From Miscanthus floridulus (lineage: Eukaryota > Streptophyta > Magnoliopsida > Poales > Poaceae), in contig NC_089587.1 in NCBI RefSeq assembly GCF_019320115.1, forward strand, positions 86,003,410-86,067,409: 64,000 bases of DNA. Direction: 5' to 3'. Within the stretch, counting starts at the first letter, position 1, and every line of letters begins with the position of its first letter. This document shows positions 31,903-43,945 of this stretch, one piece after another. A program made the position numbers and the translations under genes. The notes under the pieces are model-generated. The model had not been told where the DNA came from. It did not search any database and saw nothing but the letters and a program-made list of their open reading frames with translations.

Positions 31903-34900
31903 TGTAACACCCTCGGTGTTACGCCTTAATCAAAATACTAAACCATGTCATGAGCATCATGTTTATGTATTATTGCATGTGGTAAATGAAAAATTAAATT
32001 TTATTACACTAATTCTCAAATTGAGCTCTAATTTATTCCTTGTCCAAATTGTCCTTCCAGTACGTCATCTTTCTCCACGTGAGAGCTCCATAGCCACAAA
32101 GTCAAATGATAAATTATTATCATTCACTAATTATTAGCGTACCACTTGACAAGATTTATATCTCCATCAATCTCGCGACGTGCCACTGTCATCTCTCGTT
32201 GTTCTAATTACTCCGCATTTACTTCGCTTGCTAATCACCTTGCTAAATTATCAGTGCACGACGCGCTGCCACTACCATAGTGTGTCGCACACGCTACGCA
32301 TTAATCTCACACACAAGTTTGGCCCGCTAAGCACGCCGCTCGCTCACTGCTCTGCAAACACAGTGAACGCACCCTTTCCTCACGTCAGCACTAGAGCAAT
32401 GTAGATTTTCCACACGCAGGTACTGTAGACGTGCAGGAAAACTGTTCACGCGTGGAAACACTGTTCACTATGGGCGCTGTTCGTCCGCGGCCACACGCCT
32501 TTCACAGACAACGTTTTTTTACCTTTAAGCAAGCCAGTTAGCCACTAACCTTATGACGCGTCGCTATCGCGTCTTTGCTTCTCCATTCCTGCGTCTCCTG
32601 TCTTTAAAAGGATACACCGAGCTATTTCGCTCCGCTGCTCACTTGCTTCTCTCAAATCAAGTTTCTCTGTTCTTGCCCGTGAAAGCTGCGTCTATCGATT
32701 TCTCCCGAGCTGCAATAATCAGCTGAGGTAGCTAGTCTATAATTGACCTTCTCATTCTCTAATGTTTTCTTGACCTGTGGTCTCCTCCTCCATTAATTCC
32801 TTGACCTGCATGAATGAACCAGCGCCCACCGCCAAGCACGTTTCACCCAAAGCACACTCCAGTCCTGACGTGCTTGTAAGTCCAAGACCACTCAAAGTCC
32901 ATCATTGAATTAATTCTCTCATGGCTAAAGACCACACCACCGCACACAGCATGGAGCTAGAGGACAACCCTACCAACTCGTTTCGTGCTTCCAGACTACC
33001 TAGCTTGTTGTGATCACCCACTCACCAGTGCTATATATGGTTCTGCTCCGCTCCACGCAGGGCAAGCAATTGCTAGCTCCCTGGTGTCTCTCCTCTTGCA
33101 TTGCCTCCGCACATCGATCACCGTAGGCGGCACTTCATTCAATTCCGAGGTAGCTAGCCTGCAAGAATTCTTTCATTCTTCTTTATTATTTTCTTAACCC
33201 ACGGTCTCATCTAGTAGTTCTAGACCCACAGTCATGTGCAAGTCAACAAGTCCAATAGCATGATCATCCTTCTCCAATAATATCATTTTCTTCAACTCTA
33301 GAGCTCATTTGAATTTATTTATTTATTGTGAAATAAATTTTGTTAGATTCCTAAATTCATGATCTATCTCTTAGTGTAATTAGTTCGTATAGTTCAGTAA
33401 TACCTTTAGGGTTACTTTATTATTTCAAGATGCATATTATTATTATGGTTATTTAGATGATGAATTTTTGTGATGCTTTGGTAGAAGTGATAGCCCTAGA
33501 ATTCTTTTACAGTAGGTTCATTGTATTATTATGTGCTCACTGTAATTTTTGTGGCCTTAGAATAGGTTGATAAATATGGTAGCTAGTGCACCTTGTTTTA
33601 TCATATATATAGTAAATTGATATTAACAATAAGGATGCCTTTAGTTGCTAAGATAATACATGAAATGTTTCATACCTGTTTAGTGGGAATAATAGGTAAC
33701 TTTACGTATTAGTCATTAGAGTTAGCTTAGTAGCTTGGTAGATGTATTCTTATTTTAAGAGTTGTGATTGCCTATATATTAATTATTGCATCATCATCAC
33801 TGCATGCATATAGAGGACGAGCCACTAGAGATCGTGACCTTCGGCGAGCAGGAGTACGACGAAGTCATCAAAGAGTACGAGGAGATCCTTGTGTAGGAGG
33901 ACGTTCCGGAGCCGCCCGTCACTGACTTTGCTGACACCGCGCCTGTCCAAGGCAAGCCCCGGTGCATAACCCCTATTTTAAATAATCACTGAATATATAT
34001 CTATGATGTGCATTTATGTTCCAGGTATTTTATGAAAACTACATGCATAAATATATCTACCTATGAGTCCTACTAGTATAGGTCGAGTAGCTGCTATGCT
34101 CAGGATCTCGGTAGCGTGAGTAACCTGCCGTTACTCGCAAATAGGTGATAAATATGATCACTCATGATAAAATGGTGGAAAGGAAAATGGTGATCGGGCA
34201 GGGATATGGTTGGGTTCTGATGGGTGTAAAGGGTTGTCCTGCGGCCAACAGGGCATATCTCGGTTATACTTTTTTCTCTGTCTGTGTCAATTAAGGACCG
34301 GTCGTTGCATATGGCTCTAGGCAAGTCATAGATCTATTGTCCCGAGCACATACTTGGGTATGGGCGTAGGGAAGACTTGTTGCTCTCTTGTTGCGGATCC
34401 GGCTCTTTTCGGACCGACTGATGGGAAGAGGAGGAGGTGGAGGTCCTTACACCACACTGAGTCCGGGACTCATGATGTGGGGGCTTGGAGTCTAAGTTTG
34501 GACGGGGACCTAGACACCCGGGACAGGAGAGTGATGGGTTAGTCCTGCTTGTGCCTGGGGTACAAGCGGGACGTGTGTCTTCAGGGCACCCAGCTGGGCA
34601 CATTGATTTGCGAATTGCCGGGAAATCTGGTACGGCTTGTCTGCGGTTTAGCACCATAGTAAGAACTGAAAGTTGAAAGGAGAAGAAATGGAACTGATTG
34701 CTCAACTTTTGCTTGAAAGTAGAATAGGTGCTTATATAGACTGGCTAGATGATAAGTTAATACGGCTGATAATAATAATACATAAATAAGGACTCACTAT
34801 TAGTATTGCTTTCTGCTAAAGAAAACCAGCAAACCACAAAGCTTATCATATTCCTTGGAGTCGGGAAATTATTCCCACTAGTCGGATAAGTCTTGCAAGT

Positions 34901-35277
34901 ACATTGTGTACTCAGGGTTTATTTACCCTTGTTGCAGGTGATGCTTGAAGAGTACCTTTGTGTGGAGTATCCGTGGGCTCAGACGGAATCCTCGCCCCTT
35001 ACCGCTAGATGTTATTTTTAAATTCCGCTGTTATCATTCCGCACTCTGATATTTGGTATTGTAATAATGTACTTTTAAGAAACTCTGATGTATGAAATGG
35101 ATAAGTATTGTAACTCGTTCTTATTATTGGATCCTTGGGGAAAATGTGGATCTTTTGGGTTCTCCCTTGGGGTGTGTCCGACGGATACCGCCCGCTGTAG
35201 CTTGCTTTCGGGGTGCTTAGTGTCTGGTGGAAGACGAGCGTCTCCGTAAGTGTGCTATTTCGGGCGGTTCTGCCACA
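31903..35277 (+). repeat. Gypsy 5' LTR
   Basis: 3375 bp, starts TGTAACACCCTCGGTG and ends ggttctgccACA. Highly similar to 40391-43773 along the whole length. The Gln/Pro-poor ORFs in it are not genes. Confidence 0.92.
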
Positions 35278-35279
35278 GT

Positions 35280-35291
35280 TGGTACCAGAGC
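35280..35291 (+). promoter_or_regulatory. Gypsy primer-binding site
   Basis: TGGTACCAGAGC, 2 bp after the 5' LTR; one base different from the usual initiator-Met tRNA complement TGGTATCAGAGC. Confidence 0.75.
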
Positions 35292-35751
35292 CAATAATGG
35301 TTACGAGTTTCATCACTCTTTTTCAAAACTTAAAAATTTGACCAACAAAAGTTTTGCGAAAAGTAGGATACGATTATATTAGGTAAATAAATATAAGCCC
35401 TAGCAATATGGTATATCTAGGATAGCGGCACTAATTTTATCTAATCAGTTTTCTACAGGTACACTGACTTACATTGCGTAAGAAATCGCTTAGTATACGG
35501 AAAGTGAGTGTGCGATGTTCCGAAAATTTTACGAATGCCGCTATATTCTGGCTTGAGTGAACGTATAGGCCGAAGCATGCATCATGATAATAGCATCTTA
35601 CTTCAACTAAAATCCCCCTTCACGTATAATTGAATTAGTAAATTTATAGGACTAACTAACGAAATGCTTTAATAAATGTGTTGTCATTTCTCTAATCCCT
35701 TGATTCTGATTGGGAGGGTGCTCTAATGGATGGTTCATATCTCTTATAGAT

Positions 35752-36995
35752 GAATCTAAGGTCTGGACGTGGGAGCACTAGTGCGGGGTAGCTCATGGTC
35801 TTGGCGAGGGCCAAGGCGAGAGTGGCCGGGCCCATGAGCCCAACAGGGAGAGCCATGGGGCTCCACTTCTGGCTCCTCCTCCGCCACCGCCTCCGCTGAT
35901 GACTCTCACAGAGATAATGGCTGAGCTGTTGGCTGCTCGTTGGGAGTCAGTTGCTGCTCGCCAGGAAATAGCTCGTGCCATGGACTTTATGGCACAGGCT
36001 ATCGCGGGCCTCGCCCGTAGAGGCCACGGGGGCAACAGTGGGAATGGGGGTGGTGCCCGCCACCCTGAGGGACAGTCCTCTTACCAGGACTTCCTCAAGA
36101 CTCACCCACCCACGTTCACATTGTCTGATGAGCCCCTAGAGGCAGAGCACTAGCTTCACACCCTGGAGCAGAAATTTTGGCTGCTCGAAGTGACCGACGA
36201 GCAGAAGGTGTACTTTGCGACACATCAACTTTTGGGGTCCGCAGGTGCCTGGTAGGAAACTTTCTAGGCCATGGAGCAGCCAGATCATCCGACAACATGG
36301 CGGGAGTTCTCCACCGCTTTCTGAGAGTTCTTTATCCCTGCTGGTGTCATCAACCAGAAGGTGACCGAGTTCCTAGAGCTGCGCCAGGGGAACAGGACAG
36401 TGATGGAATATGTGAACAAGTTCAATCACTTGGCTCAATATGCTGGCATCCATGTGGACTCTGATGACAAGAAGAAGGATTGCTTCTTTCGTGGTCTCAC
36501 TCCCATCCTTCAAGAGAAGCTGTACACGACGAACTATCAGACCTTTGGAGCACTGATGAATGCCGCCATTGCCATGGAGGGTTTTCAGTGAGAGTCTCAG
36601 GCTGATTGGAAGAGGAAGCGGGTGGCTGTAGGGTCTTCTAGCCACCCTCACACTCAGAAGGTTCAGGTTGTCCAACAGGGGCCTATCAGTCATCAGGCAG
36701 GCCTTCATTCCGGCAGCCCCAGCAGACTTCGCAGACTTTCTTCACACAGTACCATTCACCTCCTCAGCAGGTGCAGCCCCAGCAACATCAAGGACAGCAG
36801 GTTCCACCTCATTAGGGGTTTAGGAACAAGCTTGGTGCTTGCTTCAAGTGTGGCAAAGATGGCCACTATGCCAGGGAGTGTCCCCAGCATCAGCTAGCTC
36901 AGTCCGCTCATCCGTCAGCAAACTCTAGGCTTATCAAGAGGACCATCATCAAGAAGAAAGTGCCCAGCAGGTCTGGTCAGGTGCACTTCACGGAT
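35752..36995 (+). pseudogene. gag: Gypsy gag, several stops
   Basis: The recognisable core runs from about 35899: SYQDFLKTHPPTFTLSDEPL, then WREFSTAF, EFLELRQGNRTVMEYVNKFN and DCFFRGLTPILQEKLYTTNY, which is the Retrotrans_gag pattern of plant chromoviruses. It is followed by the zinc knuckle CFKCGKDGHYAREC (about 36840-36882), in a different frame from the preceding core. In-frame stops (near 36151, 36253, 36265, 36322 and 36589) fit TGG to TAG, CAG to TAG or CGA to TGA. It cannot be translated through. Confidence 0.8.
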
Positions 36996-37025
36996 GCTCA
37001 GCAGGTTGTGCAGTAGGAGGCGGTT

Positions 37026-40000
37026 ATGGCTGGTATGTTTACCATCGACTCCCATCCAGCTTTGGTGTTGTTCGATTCTGGTGCATCACATTCCTTTATG
37101 AGCATGGGGTTTGTAGAGCGGCACAACTTATCACTTATGGCTATACCATATGCCTATAAGATCCGTACTGTGGGTTTCCAAATGTTCATCAATACCCGCA
37201 TGGATACAATAAGTTTGGTATTAGCCACCCACACTTACCATCTACAGTCATGATAATGCCTGGGCAAGGCATTGATGCTATTCTTGGAATGAACTGGTTG
37301 CGGGTGTATGGGGTAGTATTGGATATAAAGAGGAGAAGTGTGGAGTTACGGCTTCCTTCTTCTGAGGATAGGATGTCTCTTATTGTACCCTCAGATCTAG
37401 TTTTACCTATTGCTGCCCATGCTGAAGCCTCTCCTGATCTTACCTCCATCCCTGTGGTTTGTGAGTTCCCGGATGTTTTTCCTAAAGATCTTCCGGGGTT
37501 GCCACTGGACAGAGAAGTAGAATTCTCCATTGAGCTAGAGCCTGGTACTGCCCCTATCTCTAGACACCCATACCGCATGGCTCCAAGAGAACTAGCAGAA
37601 ATGAAGAAGCAGCTGGAAGAGTTGATGTACAAAGGTTTCATCCGTCCTAGTGCTTCACCATGGGGTTGCCGAGCCATTTTCGTGAAGAAGAAGGATGGTA
37701 CTCTGCGGATGTGTGTGGATTACCACCCTCTTAATGTGGTAACAGTTAAGAACAAGTATCCTTTGCCCTGCATAGATACTTTGTTCGACCAATTAGCTGG
37801 TGCCAAGGTGTTCTCAAAGATAGATCTCCGATTAGGCTATCATCAGATCAAGATCAGGCCACATGATATACCAAAGACAGCTTTCTCTACTAGGTATGGG
37901 TTGTATGAGTACCTAGTGATGTCTTTTGGTCTCACCAATGCTCCTACCTTCTTCATGTACCTGATGAATTCAGTTTTCATGCCGGAGCTGGATAAGTTTG
38001 TGGTGGTTTTCATTGATGACATCCTGATCTATTCCAAGAATGATGAAGAGCATGCCCGACACCTTTGGATAGTACTAACTCGACTAAGGGAGCACAAGCT
38101 GTATGCTAAATTCAACAAGTGCGAATTTTGGTTGGATCGAGTGTAGTTTTTGGGACATGTGTTGACACCTGAAGACGTTTCTGTAGATCCTAGCAAGGTG
38201 CAAGATGTATTGGATTGGAAATCTCTCAAGTCTGTGCATCAGATTCGTCAATTTCTTAGTCTCGCTGGGTACTATTAGCATTTTATTCCTGATTTCTCCA
38301 AGATAGCCCAGCCAATGACCAAGCTGCTCCAAAAAGAAGCTAAGTTTGATTGGAGCCCAGCTTATGAAGAAGCTTTCCAAACTCTGAAGACATTTCTGAC
38401 CACTGCTCCTGTGTTGGCCCAACCAGATATTGATAGCCCCTTTGATGTATACTGTGATGCCTCGAAAATGGGGTTGGGGTGTGTGCTTATGCAAGATGGG
38501 CGTGTGATAGCTTATGCTTCGTGCCAACTGAAGAAGCACGAGGTGAATTACCCAACCCATGACTTAGAGCTAGCTGCTATAGTCCACTCTCTGAAGATTT
38601 GGAGGCACTATCTATTAGGCAACAAAGTGCATATCTTTACAGATCACAAGAGTCTCAAGTATATTTTCACTCAGTCTGAGTTCAACATGAGGCAAAGAAG
38701 ATGGTTAGAGTTGATAAAGGATTATAATTTGGAAGTCCATTATCACCCAGGAAAGGCTAATGTTGTGGCTGATGCTTTGAGCCGTAAGTCACATCAGGTT
38801 GAGGAAATACCTTTATCTCTCAACCACATAGAGGTGTTAGCTCATATTGCATTGACCTCAGAATTGCTGGAGTAGATTATTCAGGAGCAAAAGGAAGACC
38901 CCGAAGAGATTCCTCACATCAGGAAGTTGATGGCTGAAGGGCGTGGGCCTCACTTTAGTGTTGATGAACATGGAATGGTGAGATATAAGGATAGACTGGT
39001 GGTTCCATCCAATGAAGAGCTGAAAAGAAAGATTTTGAATAAAGCTTACCATTCAAAACTGTCTATTCATCCTGGTAGTAACAAGATGTATCATGATCTG
39101 CGCCACTTGTACTGGTGGTCCAACATGAAGCAGGACATCACCCGGCACGTCGCAGAGTGCGACACTTGTGGTAGGGTTAAAGCAGATCATATGCGTACCC
39201 TAGGATATTTGCAGCCCTTGCCCATTCCTGTTTAGAAATGGGAGGATATTTTTATGGATTTTATTATGGGTTTACCCCACACCTCCACGGGCTTTGATTC
39301 TATTTGGGTCATTGTGGACCATCTCACCAAGTCTGCCCATTTTATCCTAGTGGACACTAGATATACTACCAAGAAGTATGCTGAGATATATTTTGATCGG
39401 ATTGTGACCCTACATGGAGTTTCCCTTACTATCGTCTCTGATAGAGGGTCAGTCTTTGTCTCTCATTTCTAGAAACAATTGTAGCACTGTCTGGGTACTC
39501 ATCTTCTTAGAAGCTCAGCATACCACCCATAAACTGATGGTCAAACTAAAAGGGTGAACCAGGTGCTCGAGGATATGTTGAGGGCTTGTACCATTTCTTT
39601 TCCTGAGAAGTGGGATAAGTGCTTGAAGTTAGCTAAATTTTCATATAATAACAGCTACCAAGAGAGCATTCGCATGGCACCATTTGAGGCTCTATATAGG
39701 CAGAAGTGTAGAACGCCGCTGAACTGGGTTGAAGTGGGAGACCGTGGGTACTTTGGGCCTGAATTCATAAAAGAGGCTCGAGAGAAAGTAAGCATTATTC
39801 GAAGTCACTTGAAGGCAGCGCAGAGCCGACAAAAAGCTTATACTGATAAGCGAAGAAGGCCTTTGGAGTTTGCAGCTGGGATTATGTGTATCTCAAAGTA
39901 TCTCCTATGAGAGGGGTGCATCGGTTTGGTGTCCATGGCAAGCTAGCCCCTCAGTATGTGGGTCCATACAAGGTTCTGGAGCAGTGTGGTCCAGTTGCTT

Positions 40001-40310
40001 ATTGTCTCTAGCTGCCTGATATTTTATCTACGGTACACAATGTGTTTCACGTATCACAGTTGAAGAAATGTTTGCGGGTTCCTGATGAAGCTATGGAAAT
40101 TGAAGAGCTTCCTCTCTAGCCAGATTTGACTTATGTGGAGCACCCTATCAAAATCTTGGATGAGAAGGAGAGTGACCAGGAACAGAGTAGTAAAGTTCTA
40201 CAAGGTGCAGTGGCAAAACCATTCAGAGGACGAAGCCACATGGAAACAAGAGAGTTACCTATTGAAGCATTACCCCCATCTCCTCTCTGGCTCTGATAGT
40301 TAGTTGCTGC
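37026..40310 (+). pseudogene. pol: Gypsy pol: protease, RT, RNase H, integrase, chromodomain
   Basis: Order typical of Ty3/gypsy: aspartic protease (LFDSGASHSF near 37072), reverse transcriptase ([15 protein letters not shown] near 37680; active site FIDDILIYS near 38011), RNase H ([13 protein letters not shown] near 38443; [10 protein letters not shown] near 38640), integrase zinc finger with the HHCC arrangement ending CDTCGRVKADHM (near 39160), integrase core (DFIMGLPHTSTGFDSIW near 39257; VSDRGSVF near 39437), then LKKCLRVP and the chromodomain. A frameshift before 37250 separates protease and RT, stops occur near 38144, 38276, 38874, 39233, 39470, 39482 and 39530, and another frameshift lies in the chromodomain region. 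Almost all stops are TAG or TAA where the family has Gln or Trp. Confidence 0.88.
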
Positions 40311-40365
40311 ATCGAAATGTATTTCCTACCTCCTTCTCACACTAGGCACACGAAATCTCGGGTCG

Positions 40366-40390
40366 AGATTTTATTTTAGGGGGGTAGATT
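40366..40390 (+). promoter_or_regulatory. Gypsy polypurine tract region
   Basis: ttttaggggggtagat just before the 3' LTR. Confidence 0.65.
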
Positions 40391-43300
40391 TGTAACACCC
40401 TCGGTGTTACGCCTTAATCAAAATACTAAACCATGTCATGAGCATCATGTTTATGTATTATTGCATGTGGTAAATGAGAAATTAAATTTTATTACACTAA
40501 TTCTCAAATTGAGCTCTAATTTATTCCTTGTCCAAATTGTCCTTCCAGCCCATCATCTTTCTCCACGTGAGAGCTCCATAGCCACAAAGTCAAATGATAA
40601 ATTATTATCATTCACTAATTATTAGCGTACCACTTGACAAGATTTATATCTCCATCAATCTCGCGACGTGCTACTGTCATCTCTCGTTGTTCTAATTACT
40701 CCGCATTTACTTCGCTTGCTAATCACCTTGCAAAATTATCAGTGCATGACGCGCTGCCACTATCATAGTGTGTCGCACAAGCTACGCCTTAATCTCACGC
40801 ACAAGTTTGGCCCACTAAGCACGCCGCTCGCTCACTGCTCTGCAAACGCAGTGAACGCACCCTTTCCTCACGTCAGCACTGGAGCAATGTAGATTTTCCA
40901 CATGTAGGTACTGTAGACGTGCAGGAAACACTGTTCACACGTAGAAACACTATTCACTACGGCACTGTTCATCCGTGGCCTCACGCCTTTCACAGGCAAC
41001 GTTTTTTTACCTTTAAGCAAGCTAGTTAGCCACTAACCTTACGACGTGTCGCTGTCGCGTCTTTGCTTCTCCATTCCTGTGTCTCCTGTCTTTAAAAGGA
41101 TACGTCGAGCTATTTCGCTCCGCTGCTCACTTGCTTCTCTCAAATCAAGTTTCTCTGTTCTTGCCCATGAAAGCTGTGTCTATCGATTTCTCCCGAGCTG
41201 CAATAATCAGCTGAGGTAGCTAGTCTATAATTGACCTTCTCATTCTCTAATGTTTCCTTGACCTGTGGTCTCCTCCCCCATTAATTCCTTGACCTGCATG
41301 AATGAACCAGCGCCCACCGCCAAGCACGTTTCACCCAAAGCACACTCCAGTCCTGACGTGCTTGTAAGTCCAAGACCACTCAAAGTCCATCATTGAATTA
41401 ATTCTCTCATGGCTAAAGACCACACCACCGCACACGGCATGGAGCTAGAGGACAACCCTGCCAACTCGTTTCGTGCTTCTAGACTACCTAGCTTGTTGTG
41501 ATCACCCACTCACCAGTGCTATATATGGTTCTGCTCCGCTCCACACAGGGCAAGCAATTGCTAGCTCCCTGGTGTCTCTCCTCTTGCATTGCCTCCGCAC
41601 ATCGATCACCGTAGGCGACACTTCATTCAATTCCGAGATAGCTAGCCTGCAAGAATTCCTTCATTCTTCTTCTTTATTATTTTTTTAACCCACAGTCTCA
41701 TCTAGTAGTTCTAGACCCACAGTCATGTGCAAGTCAACAAGTCCAATAGCATGATCATCCTTCTCCAATAATATCATTTTCTTCAACTCTAGAGCTCATT
41801 TGAATTTATTTATTTATTGTGAAATAAATTTTGTTAGATTCCTAAATTCATGATCTATCTGTTAGTGTAATTAGTTCGTATAGTTTAGTGATACCTTTAG
41901 GGTTACTTTATTATTTCAAGATGCATATTATTATTATGGTTATTTAGATGATGAATTTTTGTGATGCTTTGGTAGAAGTGATAGCCCTAGAATTCTTTTA
42001 CAGTAGGTTCATTGTATTATTATGTGCTCACTGTAATTTTTGTGGCCTTAGAATAGGTTGATAAATATGGTAGCTAGTGCACCTTGTTTTATCATATATA
42101 TAGTAAATTGATATTAACAATAAGGATGCCTTTAGTTGCTAAGATAATACATGAAATGTTTAATACCTGTTTAGTGGGAATAATAGGTAACTTTGCGTAT
42201 TAGTCATTAGAGTTAGCTTAGTAGTTTGGTAGATGTATTCTTATTTTAAGAGTTGCGATTGCCTATATATTAATTATTGCACCATCATCACTGCATGCAT
42301 ATAGAGGACGAGCCACTAGAGATCGTGACCTTCGGCGAGCAGGAGTACGACGAAGTCGTCGAAGAGTACGAGGAGATCCTCGTGTAGGAGGACGTTTTGG
42401 AGCCGCCCGTCACTGACTTTGCTGACACCGCGCCTGCCCAAGGCAAGCCCCGGTGCATAACCCCTATTTTAAATAATCACTGAATATATATCTATGATGT
42501 GCATTTATGTTCTAGGTATTTTATGAAAACTACATGCATAAATATATCTACCTATGAGTCCTACTAGTACAGGTCGAGTAGCTGCTATGCTTAGGATCTC
42601 AGTAGCGTGAGTAACCTGCCGTTACTCGCAAATAGGTGATAAATATGATCACTCATGATAAAATGGTGGAAAGGAAAATGGTGATCGGGCAGGGATATGG
42701 TTGGGTTCTGGTGGGTGTAAAGGGTTGTCCTGCGGCCAACAGGGCATATCTCGGTTACACTTTTTTCCCTGTCTGTGTCAATTAAGGACCGGTTGTTGCA
42801 TATGGCTCTAGGCAAGTCACAGATCTATTGTCCCGAGCACATACTTGGGTATGGGCGCAAGGAAGACTTATTGCTCTCTTGTTGCGGATCTGGCTCTTTT
42901 TGGACCGACTGATGGGAAGAGGAGGTGGTGGAGGTCCTTGCACCACACTGAGTCCAGGACTCAGGATGTGGGGGCTTGGTGTCCAAGTTTGGACGGGGAC
43001 CTGGACACCCGGGACAGGAGAGTGATGGGTTAGTCCTGCTTGTGCCTAGGGTACAAGCGGGACATGTGTCTTCGGGGCACCCAGCTGGGCACATTGATTC
43101 ATGAATCACCGGGAAATCCGGTACGGCTTGTCTGCGGTTTAGCACCGTAGTAAGAACTGAAAGTTGAAAGGAGAAGAAATGGAACTGATTGCTCAACTCT
43201 TGCTTGAAAGTAGAATAGGTGCTTATATAGACTGGCTAGATGATAAGTTAATACGGCTGATAATAATAATACATAAATAAGGACTCACTATTAGTATTGC

Positions 43301-43773
43301 TTTCTGATAAAGAAAACCAGCAAACCACAAAGCTTATCATATTCCTTGGAGTCGGGAAATTATTCCCACTAGTCGGATAAGTCTTGCGAGTACATTGTGT
43401 ACTCAGGGCTTATTTACCCCTGTTGCAGGTGATGCTTGAAGAGTACCTTTGTGTGGAGGATCCTTCTGGTGGGCTTAGATGAAATCCTCGCCGCTTACCG
43501 CTAGATGTTATTTTTAAATTCCGCTGTTATCATTCCGCACTCTGATATTTGGTATTATAATAATATACTTTTAAGAAACTTTGATGTATGAAATGGATAA
43601 TTATTGTAACTCGTTCTCATTATTGGATCCTTGGGAAAAATGTGGATCTTTCGGGTTCTCCCTTGGGGTGTGCCCGATGGATACCGCCCGCTGTAGCTTG
43701 CTTTCGGGGTGCTTAGTGTCTGGTGGAAGACGAGCGCCTCCGTAAGTGTGCTATTTCAGGCGGTTCTGCCATA
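40391..43773 (+). repeat. Gypsy 3' LTR
   Basis: 3383 bp, starts TGTAACACCCTCGG and ends tctgccATA (terminal CA mutated to TA), followed by the duplication GCTTC. Confidence 0.92.
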
Positions 43774-43941
43774 GCTTCTAGGGTCGCCGGGTCATTCTTC
43801 TCCTTCATGTGGGTCCCACCGATCCTGTAGATGTCAATAGGGATGGCTCCATGTCGTGGCCCTATTTGTCACTGAAACCATGCGCATGCGTCATCTGCCG
43901 ATCATGGCGTTTCACTCCGTCCCGCGCGGACGTCATGGTGA
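43774..43941 (-). repeat. end of tandem copy A: LTR remainder up to the duplication junction
   Basis: Continues the LTR of 31488-31902 and matches 46709-46875. It stops at gtcatggtgaa, where copy B begins (ctagctagaacgagcg). The junction therefore lies inside an LTR. Confidence 0.8.
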
Positions 43942-43945
43942 ACTA

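Larger units (their letters stand above)
31903..43773 (+). mobile_element. Ty3/gypsy chromovirus (Tekay-like), complete but dead
   Basis: Full-length element of 11.87 kb: 5' LTR 31903-35277, PBS, gag, pol, chromodomain remnant, polypurine tract and 3' LTR 40391-43773. GCTTC is duplicated at 31898-31902 and 43774-43778, and copy B near 46708 has the single uninterrupted GCTTC. LTRs of about 3.4 kb plus a C-terminal chromodomain (KFYKVQWQNHSEDEATW near 40190) point to the Tekay/Del lineage. The LTRs differ only at scattered positions, so the insertion is relatively recent, yet gag-pol carries more than a dozen stops, nearly all explained by C-to-T or G-to-A changes. Confidence 0.93.

Noticed and set aside
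31903..43773. Repeated ORFs such as those at 31835, 32180, 34334 and their partners near 40404, 40668, 42825 as host genes
   Set aside because: They lie in the two LTRs of the Gypsy element, so their duplication is that of the LTR.
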